64,000 bases of DNA from Leptodactylus fallax (lineage: Eukaryota > Chordata > Amphibia > Anura > Leptodactylidae), in the NCBI GenBank assembly GCA_947044405.1, contig CAMRHE010000330.1, forward strand, positions 1,612,001 to 1,676,000, given 5' to 3'. Under the pieces are notes generated by a model, which was given only the letters and a program-made list of their open reading frames with translations, searched no databases and had not been told where the DNA came from. A program made the translations under genes and the position numbers. Position 1 is the first letter of the stretch. Each line of letters opens with the position of its first letter. Below, in pieces: positions 1 through 10,503 of the stretch.

Positions 1-117
1 TGTCTCTTGTAGTGCAAGAATGTCACAGTTCTGCCCTCGGGCCTCACGCCATAAATTGGCTCTTTTCTGAGGGGAGTTCAAACCTCTGACATTCATGGAC
101 ATAATTTTAAGTACCAT
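1..117 (-). CDS. L1 ORF2, N-terminal 39 codons of the endonuclease (partial)
   Basis: Reading leftward from the ATG at 117-115 gives an open frame of exactly 39 codons to the window edge. It includes MNVRGLNSPQKR (residues 8-19) and DILALQET (residues 32-39). These match the first beta strand and the ILALQET motif of the AP-type endonuclease that opens L1 ORF2 proteins, with the catalytic Asn in NVRGL and Glu in LQET present. ORF2 nicks target DNA and reverse-transcribes the element RNA. The start could also be the internal Met at residue 6 or 8. The rest is outside the window. Confidence 0.85.
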   Translation of the reverse strand, partial: MVLKIMSMNVRGLNSPQKRANLWREARGQNCDILALQET

Positions 118-417
118 GATACACAGTTAGAAATGCTTTGAGATTCTTACCACAACCACTTATACCAGTAGGTGTCACTGTTGGCTTGAAGAGAAACTGT
201 TTCCACCCTTCATATTCACTACGCCCAATGTGCCAAAACCAATAATAAAAAGAAAAACAAACCATGCAAATTACAAAACCAATGGGTAAACCTTCGTGGC
301 AAAACCAAACAAAGAGAAAAAAAAAAGAGTATGGTACAGCGGACCAGCGGCTGTCGTAATCCTGGGGGCATAAGTTCAACAACAGTGGACATACGAAATC
401 CAAGAATAGGTGAGTCT

Positions 418-1701
418 TTAGCTTTGTAGCCCTTTGCGTGGACGTCTTTGGGCCCTCACTTGGTGCCAACCATCCGACACAGGACCAGGTGGTTGTTTGA
501 GTGGTATCTCGACAATCGGAATGTTCCATTTGTAAAGCAGACTATTTCCTTCTTCCAAAGTTTTAACGACATGCACCGTGTTGTCTCGGGTAATGATCAC
601 ACGGACCGGAAATCCCCACTTGTATAAAATGTGGTGCTGGCGTAAAGCTGCTGTAATAGGGATGAATTGCCGCCGCAATTGCAGTGTCGTGGCTGATAAA
701 TCCGAGTAGATAGATACTCTGTGATATGGTTCAGGTAGGTGCCCCATCTTTCGGGAAGTCATCAAAACCAGATCTTTGGTGCGATAAAAATGGATTTTAG
801 CAAGAACATCCCTGGGTATTGCTTCATCTAGATGAGATGGTTTGGGGACTCTATGAGCTCTATCAATAATTAGATCCATCTCTGTAAGATTCGGTAGGAG
901 CGAGCGGATCAGATCTTGGAGGTACGTCGTCAAATTATTCGCGGAGACCGACTCCGGAATCCCTCTAAATTTCAGATTGTTTCTCCGTGAGCGATCCTCT
1001 AAGTCTGCTACTTTAGCTTTCAAAAACAACACATCCGACTCCATCTCATAGTGAGCATCTATTAATGCATTATGTGATGACGCAAATTCCGCCATTTTGG
1101 ATTCAACATGAACTGTACGGTTTTTCAGTTCCTGAATATCTTTATCTAACGGCTTTACCATGAGAGACATGTCCGTTTTTAATGATTTGCAGAAAGTCAT
1201 GAGCATATATTTCATAGAGGCCTCAGTAAGTGGGTTCTCTGTCTCTGGGATTTCTGCAAAAAAATCAGTGGGTGGAGGGGTAGGCTGCACATTGTTGCTC
1301 ACCTCGCCATCCTGGGAGTCGCTATCCTGGAGTCTTGGTCTCTGCTTAGCCAGGCTGGCGGTAGGCGACTGGTGGGTCCCCAGGCCGGGTAGGCCTGCAG
1401 ATCCCGAAGCGCCGACCCACGGAGGCCCGCTTCCATTGTAGGCCCCGGCCTGCCGGGGAGAAGGCCCAGGTAGCTCCGCGACCGCGCCGTCCAGCAGCTG
1501 CGGTAAGGATGGGGCTGAGAGCGCTCTCTTGTGAGCGGAGAGCGCGCTTGTTTCCTCCGGAGGGTCGCGCGGTGGAGTCAAGGCCCTAGATTCTGTTTCC
1601 AGGCGCGGGCCGTCTCCATGCTGGTCCTCCCCCCCCCATGGGGGGAAATAGAAATCTGAGATTTTATGCGGTCTCACCGCCGACTTCTTTCTTCTCGGCA
1701 T
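418..1701 (-). CDS. L1 ORF1 protein (RNA-binding, coiled-coil/RRM)
   Basis: A 427-residue open frame with the L1 ORF1p architecture. There is a basic start (MPRRKK), a Pro/Ser/Gly-rich disordered region to about residue 150, and a predicted coiled coil at about 165-235. The conserved junction LEDRSRRNNLKFRGIPE (234-250) leads into an RRM-like domain to about 335, and a C-terminal domain runs to about 400. Known role: it trimerises and coats LINE RNA as a nucleic-acid chaperone in the cytoplasmic RNP. ORF2 begins about 300 bp downstream. No stop or frameshift is seen, which is unusual among the coding remnants here. The start is the first in-frame ATG, at the basic N-terminus. Confidence 0.88.
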   Translation of the reverse strand: MPRRKKSAVRPHKISDFYFPPWGGEDQHGDGPRLETESRALTPPRDPPEETSALSAHKRALSAPSLPQLLDGAVAELPGPSPRQAGAYNGSGPPWVGASGSAGLPGLGTHQSPTASLAKQRPRLQDSDSQDGEVSNNVQPTPPPTDFFAEIPETENPLTEASMKYMLMTFCKSLKTDMSLMVKPLDKDIQELKNRTVHVESKMAEFASSHNALIDAHYEMESDVLFLKAKVADLEDRSRRNNLKFRGIPESVSANNLTTYLQDLIRSLLPNLTEMDLIIDRAHRVPKPSHLDEAIPRDVLAKIHFYRTKDLVLMTSRKMGHLPEPYHRVSIYSDLSATTLQLRRQFIPITAALRQHHILYKWGFPVRVIITRDNTVHVVKTLEEGNSLLYKWNIPIVEIPLKQPPGPVSDGWHQVRAQRRPRKGLQS

Positions 1702-1784
1702 CCCCGAAGGTAAGGCCCTTTTTGCTGTTAATTTCTGTGCCCAAAGGCCACGGGCTCGTCGCCTATAATGTCGCTGTGTTAGAC

Positions 1785-2159
1785 TCAGACCAAGAGCTCT
1801 GAGACTATGCGGCCATTGCAGTCCACAGCTAGGCCCGCCCTCTTACCATTTTTGTGTCTCACAAAGACATAGTGGTTAGAACCAAAAATCTCAAATTTTG
1901 ACTCATGAAACCAAAGTACAGATTTCCATTGGTTTAATATCCATTTCTTGTGTTTCTTGGCCCAAGCAATCATCTTCTTCTTCTTGTTCCTCGGGGCTTC
2001 TTTGCAGAAATTCAACCATAAAGGCCTCATTCTCAGTCTCCTCTGAACAGTTAATGTTGAGATGTATCTGGTACTTGATCTCTGTGAAGCTTTTATGTGA
2101 CCTCGAATTTGAGGGGCTCTTAATTTGCAGATTCTGCGTCTGATAACTCTCATGAACAT
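1785..2159 (-). pseudogene. Tc1-like transposase fragment (middle part)
   Basis: A 124-codon open stretch whose part from about 2159 to 1850 resembles Tc1-family transposases. It has a helix-turn-helix/linker region with TVQRRL, followed by WKSVLWFHESKFEIFG, the start of the DDE domain. The first catalytic Asp, normally in the SDES/DDES context, reads as His here (WFHES), so the protein would be dead. The similarity stops near 1850, where the L1 5' leader seems to begin. The C-terminal half is missing from the window and may lie beyond the L1. The Tc1 subfamily was not determined. Confidence 0.7.
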
Positions 2160-2427
2160 ATTGTCTGCAGTAACTTTAGTAATTCATTATCTGAGACGGT
2201 CCTCTTAGAGCTAGTTTCTTCATAGCATTGGATGGTTTTCATTTTCATCCCTGCACTTGTGAATAAAATCAAAGTTCTTAAAATTTTTCAGACTGACTAA
2301 CCTTCATGTCTTAATGTAATGAAGAACTTGGTGGTCAATGATGGTAATTTCTCTTTACTTAGTTGAGTGATTCTTGCCTTAATATGTATTAAAAACAGAA
2401 CTTGAATAGGACTAAACTGGGTATTTA

Positions 2428-2650
2428 TATATTATGCTTACTTATATAGCGTCATCATATTCCACAGCACTTTACAGTCACTGTCCCATATAGGGCTCAC
2501 AATCTACATTCCCTATCAGTATGTCTTTGGAGTGTGGGAAGAAACCCACACAAGCATGGGGAGAACATACCAACTCCTTGCAGATATTGTCCTTGGCAGG
2601 ATTTGAACCCAGGACTCCAGCGCTGCCACTGAGCTAGCTTGCTGCCCTAC
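2428..2650 (-). repeat. LINE/SINE-type 3' tail repeat
   Basis: Read on the minus strand it ends in GCTATATAAGTAAG, close to the tails at 7738-7798, 47105-47215 and 58878-59105. It carries the block TTTGGAGTGTGGGAAGAAAC on the plus strand, plus GGATTTGAACCCAGGACTCC. These are typical of abundant interspersed repeats in fish and frogs derived from L2-like 3' ends. The GGATTTGAACCC string resembles a tRNA T-arm, but no cloverleaf can be drawn, so I do not call a tRNA. Confidence 0.6.
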
Positions 2651-3585
2651 CAATCCTATCGCCTCACAACACTACTTCTGATCACAAAAACACACTATTA
2701 AACCAAGAAATTCCAAAAATTAACCTTTGACAAGATATACCTGATAATATAAATTCATTCCAGGTGACAACCTCATGAACCTAATTGAGAGAATGCCGAG
2801 ACTGCAAAGTGTGCAAAGCTGTCATCACAGCAAAAGGGGTCTACACTGAAGAATCTAAAATATGAAACATATTCTAGTTTGTTTTATGCTTTTTGTTTAC
2901 TACTTAATTCTATATACGTTCCTTCATAGTTTTCATATCTTCAATATTATTTTATGATGTAGAAGATAAAAACTGAAAAAAAACATGTAATGAAAAGGTA
3001 TGTGGAAACATTTGACTGATATTATATTACCATCATATAGTAACTGAATAACAGCATCATATTATGATGACCACATAGAAACCACTTTAACTATAATATG
3101 ACCATTCAGTGAACACTTAGTGTTAAGGTATTACTTATAGACAGACAATCTAATGAGTCTTGTACTGTGCAGACCAAATATATCCACTGAGTTATAGGTG
3201 AAGTCTTATCTGTTGTCATTCCAGACCTCTGGGAAGTGAAGTTTGCTATCTAGACATTGTTGTCTCCTCTCAGCCCCATCCTACTGGCCCCTTTAACAAA
3301 AATGTCCTTTTTTAGTTCTATACCGTACCTGCCTGGAGGACTATTTATATGGTCTCTCTTGACCCTCTCCTGATAGCAGATGTCTGGAAAAAAAGAGGGT
3401 CAGCATAGGAGATTTCAGAAATTGTTGTGCACACTAGAAGCAGCTGTGTGAAGTGTCTAATAGCAGGTTGTCTCCTTCCTCCCTCCTGAATAAACATGCC
3501 AAGCATGCATGCTTATCGGGAGGTCAAGGGAAATAGCTGCAAGAGAACGTCTATTACATATGGTACATATGACTAGCTGAAAGTG
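2651..3585. other. No gene recognised
   Basis: AT-rich, mostly unique-looking sequence with no long open frame and no terminal-repeat structure that I can resolve. It ends in a T homopolymer at about 3585-3600. Confidence 0.5.
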
Positions 3586-3594
3586 TTTTTTTTT

Positions 3595-3840
3595 TTTTTT
3601 CATGAACACAACAATATTTAATTTGTCGACAATAAAAAGTTATTCATTTTTTGCAAATCTAAATTATTAAAAATTTTGCAGAATTTTAAAGATTTTCTCT
3701 AATCATCTTAATGGTGACAATGTTTTGTCTTTAGTGGTTAACAAAGGATATGACCATGAATGTAGAAGAATTATCAGGTAATTTCTCCACATATACTAAG
3801 GGCAATAAATCACAGTAAAAATAAGTAAAAAAAAAATTCA
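3595..3840. repeat. Diverged half of a T2-like foldback element
   Basis: Resembles the left arms at 19294 and 48772. All three contain GATTTTCTCTAA or a close variant, then a CATCTTAGTGG-like stretch, then GACCATGAATGTAG or similar. The TTAAAGGG end is lost or eroded next to the T tract. No matching right arm is seen. Confidence 0.45.
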
Positions 3841-4196
3841 CAGCAATAAATGAATCACCTATTAAAACAAAAGGAGTGCGGGTCCTGACCTCTGTACATA
3901 CATTCTATTCTGCTAATAGATTTTCAGAGCAAAGTGAAAGAAATTTTAAACTCCCTTTAGACTTGCCGGTTATGATTGGAATACTGTGAGACGTAACACT
4001 TTATTAGAGCGTTATTAGAGGCTATTGAATTTTACTATAAAATTGACTTTCACTCTAAATATTCAATACCTAGGATATTGTGGCTCCTTTTTGATTTTTT
4101 TTTTAAAGGGCACAGTATATGTTTTTCTTTACCTTGTAAAATGTCTTAACTATAGAGTGACCATCCAATAAAGACTACAAACCCTCTAGATCTCAC
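3841..4196. other. No gene recognised
   Basis: AT-rich sequence without a recognisable repeat or coding feature. Confidence 0.4.
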
Positions 4197-4200
4197 TTAA

Positions 4201-5658
4201 AGGGAACCAGTCTCATTGAACACTCAGTGTGATCGAAGCAGAATAAGAGGAGCAGATTGATATATTACTGTGGAAGAAAAGATTCAGCACAGCTTGTATT
4301 TTATGTAAGTCCCTGCAGTTTCTATGTTTAGGAGTCCAGTGGGCAGTTCTACTCAGTTTACAACTACCTCCGCATGTATACTCATCGAAAAATAGAATTT
4401 CAACAGCAGAAAAGACCACATGGTCTTCTGCCCTAGTTTGCCCTGATATTATTTCCTTTTTTATTATAGGATCAACACTTTCATGTAAAAAGTAATGTAC
4501 ACAGTAATGTCACAGTACAGGAATAGGGCACACAGTGACGTCACAGATCAGAAATAGGGCACACAGTGATGTCACAGTACAGGAATAGGGCACACAGTGA
4601 CGTCACAGAACAGGAATAGAGCACACAGTGACGTCACAGAACAGGAATAGGGCACACAGTGACGTCACAGAACAGGAATAGAACACACAGTGACGTCACA
4701 GAACAGGAATAGAGCACACAGTGACGTCACAGAACAGGAATAGGGCACACAGTGACGTCACAGAACAGGAATAGAGCACACAGTGACGTCACAGAACAGG
4801 AATAGGGCACACAGTGATGTCATAGAACAAGAATAGAGCACACAGTGACGTCAAAGAACAGGAATAGGGCACACAGTGATGTCACAGTACAGGAATAGGG
4901 CACAAAGAGATGTCACAGTACAGAGATAATGTGCACAGTGATGTCACAGTAGAGATATAAAATACACAGTGATGTCACAGTACAGAGATAATATAAATAG
5001 TGATGTCGCAGTACAGAAGTAATAAACACAGCAATATCACAGTACAGAGATAATATACACAGTGATATCACAGTAGAGAGATAATGTACACAGTGATGTC
5101 ACAGTAGAGAGATAATGTATACAGTGATGTCACAGTACAGGAGTAATAAACACAGCAGTATCACAGCACAGGGATAATGTAAAGTGTGATGTTGCAGTTC
5201 AAAAAAATACACACAATGGTGTCACAGTACAGGATAAGTTCACACAGTGATGTCACAATACGAGGATAATAAACACAGTCTTGGCATAGCACAGGGATCA
5301 TGCACATGAAAACAGATCATTGTGTACACTATCTGTGACATCATAGCATACGGAGAAAGTAATTATAATGATGTCACATGCAGGCATTATGATATCCTAA
5401 TAAAGTCATGGAGGCACATACAGGTTTCCACATCCCCTTCCATTATCCATAGTTATGACTGATTGTACCCTAGGTCTTAGTGGAAATGGGCCTCGTAATT
5501 GTTGTGCCTCATAGTTGTTGGGCCTCATAGTAGCTGCTATGTCTGTTACGCTGGTAGTTACACCCATTGACACTTATAGACTGTCAATTACCAAGTGAGA
5601 CCGCCCACTGGACTCCTAAACCTAAAAAGAACACAAATTTCCAGGTGGCAGGTTCACG
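4201..5658. mobile_element. T2/Kolobok-like foldback element carrying a satellite array
   Basis: TTAA at 4197-4200 is followed by AGGGAACC. The other end reads GGTTCACG then TTAA at 5659-5662, which fits an AGGG-type inverted terminus with a TTAA target duplication, slightly eroded on the right. The arms are inverted copies: TTTAGGAGTCCAGTGGGC near 4327 pairs with its complement near 5610. A tandem array fills the centre (4497-5385). There is no transposase, so any movement would need a protein supplied in trans. Kolobok versus piggyBac assignment is inferred only from TTAA plus AGGG. Confidence 0.65.
4497..5385. repeat. 31-bp satellite array with CRE palindromes
   Basis: About 28-29 tandem units, measured as 31 bp between successive CACACAGTGA starts (4591, 4622, 4653). 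The unit core is CACACAGTGACGTCACAG followed by A/T-rich spacer with GGAATAGGGCA. Nine units in the left third keep an exact TGACGTCA, the CREB/ATF consensus. Most others read TGATGTCA or further variants, consistent with CpG decay. Units to the right (about 4920-5385) are more diverged and shorter in identity, so the left third looks most recently homogenised. Confidence 0.9.
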
Positions 5659-6019
5659 TTAAGAAATACATTTTAGGGGTTAACATAAAAATATATCCTT
5701 ATTAGCTGGTCAAGTAGAATTGATTTTTGGAAAGTTACACTTCACAATGTACATTTATTTTTCAGCCAGCATTGTATAAGATCATGCAGACGGGTAAATG
5801 TAATGTCAAATCCTGCAATTTTTTAAGCAGAGATGATTCTTAATGAAAATCTTTCTTCAATAAATAGAATGTGTCTATGTGAGCAATTTTGCATTGTAAT
5901 AAGAGTGAATGGGGCTATCTAATAGAATAGGGTCATTTCTTCCAAAGACGTTTGTGAGGGTCAAAAATCATAGAGTATTGGAAATATTCACAGCTTTGAC
6001 ATTGGAAAAGCGTTTAGTT
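5659..6019. other. No gene recognised
   Basis: Unique-looking AT-rich sequence without repeat structure or coding potential that I can see. Confidence 0.4.
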
Positions 6020-6420
6020 AAAAGCTAAAGAAAAATGCCGTGTAATTTTAAAGGAAACAAAGGCACAAAAAAACAAGAAAATGATTTAAATAGAAGAATT
6101 CTGAATGGATCTGTTCTATGTTCCGTCACAGATGAAGGGTCGCTAACAACATTTGATTGCCGGAATAGCCTTATATAATGTGCTTAATGGCTTTACTGTC
6201 ACTTTGCAAAGAAGTATTAGTGGTCAGAAACAGCTGCATGGATCAATAGCTGTAAATCAATGGTCCCGGATAGAGTGCCAAGGCAAATGCTATGGAAAAT
6301 TATTATGATTAAGTCAAGCCATTCAATTAGAACAGACTTGAAGTACAAGTGATAAAAAGATATGTCTCTCCTGATGGATTGCTAAGATATTCAATGGAAG
6401 TTCTAATCAGCTAAGGGGAA
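6020..6420. promoter_or_regulatory. Candidate conserved non-coding block 1
   Basis: About 400 bp of balanced, non-repetitive sequence between transposons. It has several homeodomain-type ATTA/TAAT cores, a CAGCTG E-box near 6231 and a CAATTAG core near 6325. It has no open frame and no terminal repeats. The texture resembles vertebrate conserved enhancers, but this rests on composition alone. Confidence 0.2.
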
Positions 6421-6837
6421 AAAGTACATGTACTATACTGTAGTCATCCTGGAATACACATCTTCTATCATCAATCCTTATTTATGAAAAAGGTGCTTGT
6501 CTTCTTGTCTTGATATTAGCCGTCCTGATACTTTTTTGCTGGATATACAGGATTTCTGGTTATTTAACACCTTCGGTAGTGGAATGTTCTCAGTTTGGGG
6601 GGATTATTAGGAAACAGGTAAACATAGAGAGTTAAGTAGACTCAGTACTAGAAGTCTGCAGACCGTTTTCCCTAGTACACGACTGGACACTTTTTTTTTT
6701 TTTTTATAGTTCATGTGTCCATTTTTCTTTTGGGTTACGACTTGGGTACTTAGGACTTTATATTTATGTCACTTTTATTTTTGCATTTTTATATTTTTTT
6801 TCTTAATATCCAGGAAAATGTTAAACAAAAAAGGATG

Positions 6838-7118
6838 GGTGGGCAGAATGGGGTTTTCTTACTCCACAGGATAGGTCATCAGTATCTGATCTGTGGGGGT
6901 CCGTTATCTGGACATCACACAGATCAGCTATACCAGCAGTCTCCAGGTTCCAGAAGCTGTTGTAGTGGACAGGGAGCGGAGACATCTCTTATTCTATTCA
7001 GAGTTGCAATTCCCTGGTGCCACTGCTATATAGTACATTGCATAGGGCTGCACAGATCAGATACTGGATACCTATACTCCTAATGAAACATACATTAGGA
7101 GCTGGTAAACTCCTTTAA
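6838..7118. mobile_element. T2-like foldback element, eroded left end
   Basis: The right end reads GAGCTGGTAAACTCC followed by TTTAA (TTAA at 7115-7118), like the element at 52613-53014. The interior AGGATAGGTCATCAGTATCTG matches that same family. The left terminus is blurred by an A-rich stretch, so its boundary is approximate. Confidence 0.55.
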
Positions 7119-7737
7119 CATGTCTGTTTTTCACATCTTTTTCTGTTTTTTTTTTTTTTTTTTACAGCACATTTTTAAAATAGTATTCCCTCTATTTTAG
7201 GGCAATTTTTATGTAGACAACATATAGATTATATTCAGTTTTGTATTGTGGGGGGGGGGATTTATTTTTTTTTTTATTTATTTTATTTTATTTTTATTTG
7301 TTTTTTTACACATTGTTAATCCCATTAGTTCATGATAGACATTACTTTTATTGTTGATGATTTCCCCCAGCACGCTGCCATCATGGCACCTCCAAGTTGG
7401 GAGAAGATCGCCTAGCTGTTTACACAGAGCTCAGTGAATGCTGTATATACAATAGACAATAATAATGCCTTCTGTTTGGGGGAGTCTGGCTGTCACTTAT
7501 AGCTGTCTCCCCATTCATACAGCTGTACAATCTAGTGCACCTACCAACTCTGTAAGACCATATCAGTATGTCCATGCACAGTTAATTGCCGACTGCCACA
7601 TTGGAAATGAGGATCAGGCGATCAATGGTTGATGTGATCACCATTACACCCAGTGATAGACTGAGCAGTCATTTTCAGTGTGTGGACCCAGAACCACTGG
7701 AGGACCTGAGTAGCAACAAAATCGGAGCGGTGGGGAT
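7119..7737. other. No gene recognised; T-rich tracts
   Basis: Contains long T tracts (about 7141-7163 and 7260-7310) and sequence loosely like the TTAACCCC-type elements (a ...GACAACATATAGATT... stretch). No coding feature is evident. Confidence 0.4.
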
Positions 7738-7798
7738 TGGTAATGTAACGCACCATGGAATTAATGGTGCTATATAAATAAACAATAATAATAATAAT
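7738..7798 (+). repeat. L2 LINE 3' tail, strongly 5'-truncated
   Basis: CACCATGGAATTAATGGTGC then TATATAAATAAA and (ATA)n. It matches the end of the L2 element at 47105-47215 almost exactly, so it is a 3'-end remnant of the same or a sister family. Confidence 0.8.
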
Positions 7799-8535
7799 TG
7801 GTGAGGTGAGTCAGAACATCTTCTGGGAGGTTGTAAAAACCACTCAACTTCTTCCAAATAAGTTTTAACTTGCTCGGTTAGATCAGACAGAACTGAGTTG
7901 GAAAGATTTAGAAATATGCTTCGGTGTCTAGATATTATTGATAAATACTTGTTATGGCACTGCCTGTCTTTTAATTATAAATTCATTATGAAGGATACAT
8001 TTGTAATATTGTATAGATCTATAGTCTACAGTCTCTGCACAAACGCCTTCATTGATATCTTCATACAATCTACATTTTATCTGTTATACTCTATAAGCAA
8101 TTCCCAAAAACTGCAAGAACTGGCAGATAACAGAGAGCAATACAACAGGTTACTTAAATCTCACACTGCCCTGCTCATTTTTGATTGATAACCAATCCAA
8201 AGGATAAGGTCCTCAGTTAATAAGCCTGGAAAATCTCTTCAATCAAAAAATTCTCAATACTTGCAGCCATTACTAAGGGGATGGATTACTGGATACATTT
8301 GTACATGAAATATAATAATAAAACAGTATACATACACTCCTAAGTCGCCTCGAGTACAGTCAATTATTTGTCATTTAACTCTATATCTATGAAAAGAATT
8401 TGGAGCTCTGATCAAGAAAGTGAAAAAAAAATGAGAAATGAAAAATGTGATTAAATGTTAGACCTAGAGTCAATATATGGACATATATATTGGACTTTAT
8501 ACTTAGCTGGCATTTGCATCATCTGGGATGAACAT
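7799..8535. other. No gene recognised
   Basis: AT-rich unique-looking DNA with only short open frames and no clear repeat structure. Confidence 0.4.
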
Positions 8536-8848
8536 TAAGGCTGAATCCCAACGTTACGAAAATTCAGCATCTTGGCCGGAGCAAAAAACGCTGCATTTTA
8601 CATTACCTGCAAAGTGAATGGGATTCTGGGTAATCCCATCCACACATGGTAGAAAAAAATCAGCAGTGGAAAAGTTGTGTTTTAAAAACTCGCAGCATGT
8701 CAATTATACCTGTGGAAATGCTGGCACTTTCCGTATAGGTATAATAAGGACAGATAGTCCGCAGAGGAAAACTCTGCGAAAATGCATGCGATGCGTTTCC
8801 GCCGCGTTTTTTCTGCTGAGTTTAGCTACATTGGGCCTTAGCTTTACA
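8536..8848. mobile_element. CTAAGG-type foldback element, copy a
   Basis: A roughly 310-bp self-complementary non-autonomous element. The left end is AAGGCTGAATCCC and the right end is GGGCCTTAGC. The interior has the family signatures CGCAGCATGTCAATTATACC and GGGATTCTGGGTAATCCCATCC. Sister copies are near 15298, 25975, 52305, 53018, 54352 and 61106. It encodes nothing. The superfamily is unknown. Confidence 0.65.
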
Positions 8849-9242
8849 CAGTTTTTCCTTCGGCTCCAGCTGCAGGTACAACCGATCTGCAGAGGTGACT
8901 TGAGACATGTTTCTTGTGAGTTTCAGCTGTTTTATACTGAGTAGGAGGTGAAATAAAGAGATTTTTCTGTCTTGTGAAGTTGTAAGACATCTTTACAGCC
9001 AGCACTGAAAACTGCACTGAACATCATCACAGGCAAGCTAGCTGAAGGACTTAGGAGCTGAGGTTCACCTGCAATACTTTAGAAAAGCACTAAATGGAAA
9101 ATATTTATAAGAATGAGAACATCTGATTTATGGGGTGTCGGGTGTTGGACCTTGACCAACCTGATATTGATAATGGATCCTTTAACCTTTTCAGTGCAGT
9201 ACTCTCATGCAGCAGGCACAGGAGCTTTATTACACATCTGCT
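8849..9242. other. No gene recognised
   Basis: Unique-looking sequence without repeat or coding signature. Confidence 0.35.
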
Positions 9243-9757
9243 TAACCCCTCAGGTGCCATGATCAATATCAATCACGGCATCTGGGTGGTTCAGGGACAG
9301 CCCCTTAGATTCCCTGTAATGAGATAGTGGTGTCCAAGGGTTTGCCATGGCAGGCAGGGGGCCAAGAAGTGCACTCCTGGCTGCTTTCCCTATTGCACAT
9401 AGTGATCCTATGCATGATGTGTTGCAATACAGAAGTATGGGACAGGAAAAAAAAAGGTAAAGTGTAAAAGAAAGTGTAATAAATAAGTAAATAATAAAAA
9501 TAAAAAATAAAAACTGTAAAAATATATTTATTTTTTTAAAAAAGCATAATGTAAACACATAATTTGAACAACCAAACATTATAATCAAAACATTATATAT
9601 ACCCCAAAATGCCAAATGAAAGTACAACTTGTAGGGCAAAGAATAAGCCCTCACATATCTGTGTAGACAGAGAAATAAAAAAGTTTTAAATTTTGGAAGA
9701 CATGGATGAAAATATGAAAAAAGTCACCAAATTACCCTGTGTCATTAAAGGGTTAAA
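9243..9757. mobile_element. TTAACCCC-type non-autonomous element, copy a
   Basis: The left end is TTAACCCCTCAGG and the right end is CATTAAAGGGTTAA. The interior runs GCCATGATCAATATCAATCA, then A-rich sequence, then ATAAAAAAGTTTTAAATTTTGG, as in the copies at 17292, 29361 and 32565. Such elements encode no protein. The 134-codon minus-strand frame across it is incidental. Confidence 0.6.
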
Positions 9758-9959
9758 TCTAAACCTTAATCTTGATCACAATCTTGGTTCAAGTTCTTTG
9801 TCAAATTCTTGATGGCTTCGATAGAAGACACAGGCGGTCATTCAGTCTGGAAACCTATTTGTGAGACTGAAATGAAATCTATACAAATGAAAAATGAGAA
9901 AAGAAAATTCTGAATATTACACTTTTTTTTTTTTGATTATTAAGGGACTGTACAGTATT

Positions 9960-10323
9960 AGGTTATGTTCACACGGAGTTTTTTCCAACTTGAAAAAATC
10001 TGCTTCAGGAATTTTTTGATGCAGTTTTTGTCGTGGTTTTTGCCGCATATTATTTTTTTTGCTCCAGCACACTGTATGGACCAGGAAACTTCTCTTTAAA
10101 AAAACGCTAGCGGTTTTTCCACCTCCCATTGATTTCAATGGGTTTTTAAAGGCGGATTCCACCTGAATATAGGTCATGTCACATTTTTTTCCCTCTAGCT
10201 GAAAAAATCAGCTAGAGGAAAAAAACTGCTACTGACTCTCATTGAAATTAATGGGAGGTGTTTTTTGAGGCGGATTCTGCCTCAAAATCAGCCTGCAAAA
10301 AACTCATTGTGAACATACCCTTA
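9960..10323. mobile_element. TATGTTCACA-type foldback element
   Basis: The inverted ends are GGTTATGTTCACACGGAG on the left and CATTGTGAACATACCC on the right. The interior arms around GATTTCAATGGG and its complement are also self-complementary. No coding capacity. A right-end relative (GTGAACATAACCTTAGGG) occurs at 27888-27905. Confidence 0.7.
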
Positions 10324-10503
10324 CAAGTTGTACTGTTACTATATATACACCCCTGGTTTTCTAATTGTGATTTTCTTATATTGTGAAAAAAAAACATAAA
10401 ATATATAGGAAAAAAAGAAACTACATTTATTTTACCTTGACATTCTGTACAGATTTTTTATGCAATGTGTTGTTTTGGTGCAAGGTGTTAAAAAGTTTAC
10501 CTT

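Larger units (their letters stand above)
1..1850 (-). mobile_element. L1-type LINE, 5' part (ORF1 and start of ORF2)
   Basis: An L1-clade non-LTR retrotransposon read on the minus strand. Its order is a short 5' leader (about 1702-1850), ORF1 (1701-418), a roughly 300-bp inter-ORF stretch, and the start of ORF2 (117 running off the window). The open 427-codon ORF1 and the open start of ORF2 suggest a comparatively young copy. The 5' limit is uncertain: similarity to a Tc1 transposase begins near 1850, so the LINE probably inserted into that older element. Most of the element, including the reverse transcriptase, lies outside the window. Confidence 0.85.

Noticed and set aside
107..529. 140-codon minus-strand frame overlapping the L1 inter-ORF region
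   Set aside because: It overlaps the end of ORF1 out of frame, has poly-Phe low complexity and no domain.
2590..2620. GGATTTGAACCCAGG string like a tRNA T-arm
   Set aside because: No acceptor, D or anticodon arms can be drawn. It belongs to an interspersed repeat.
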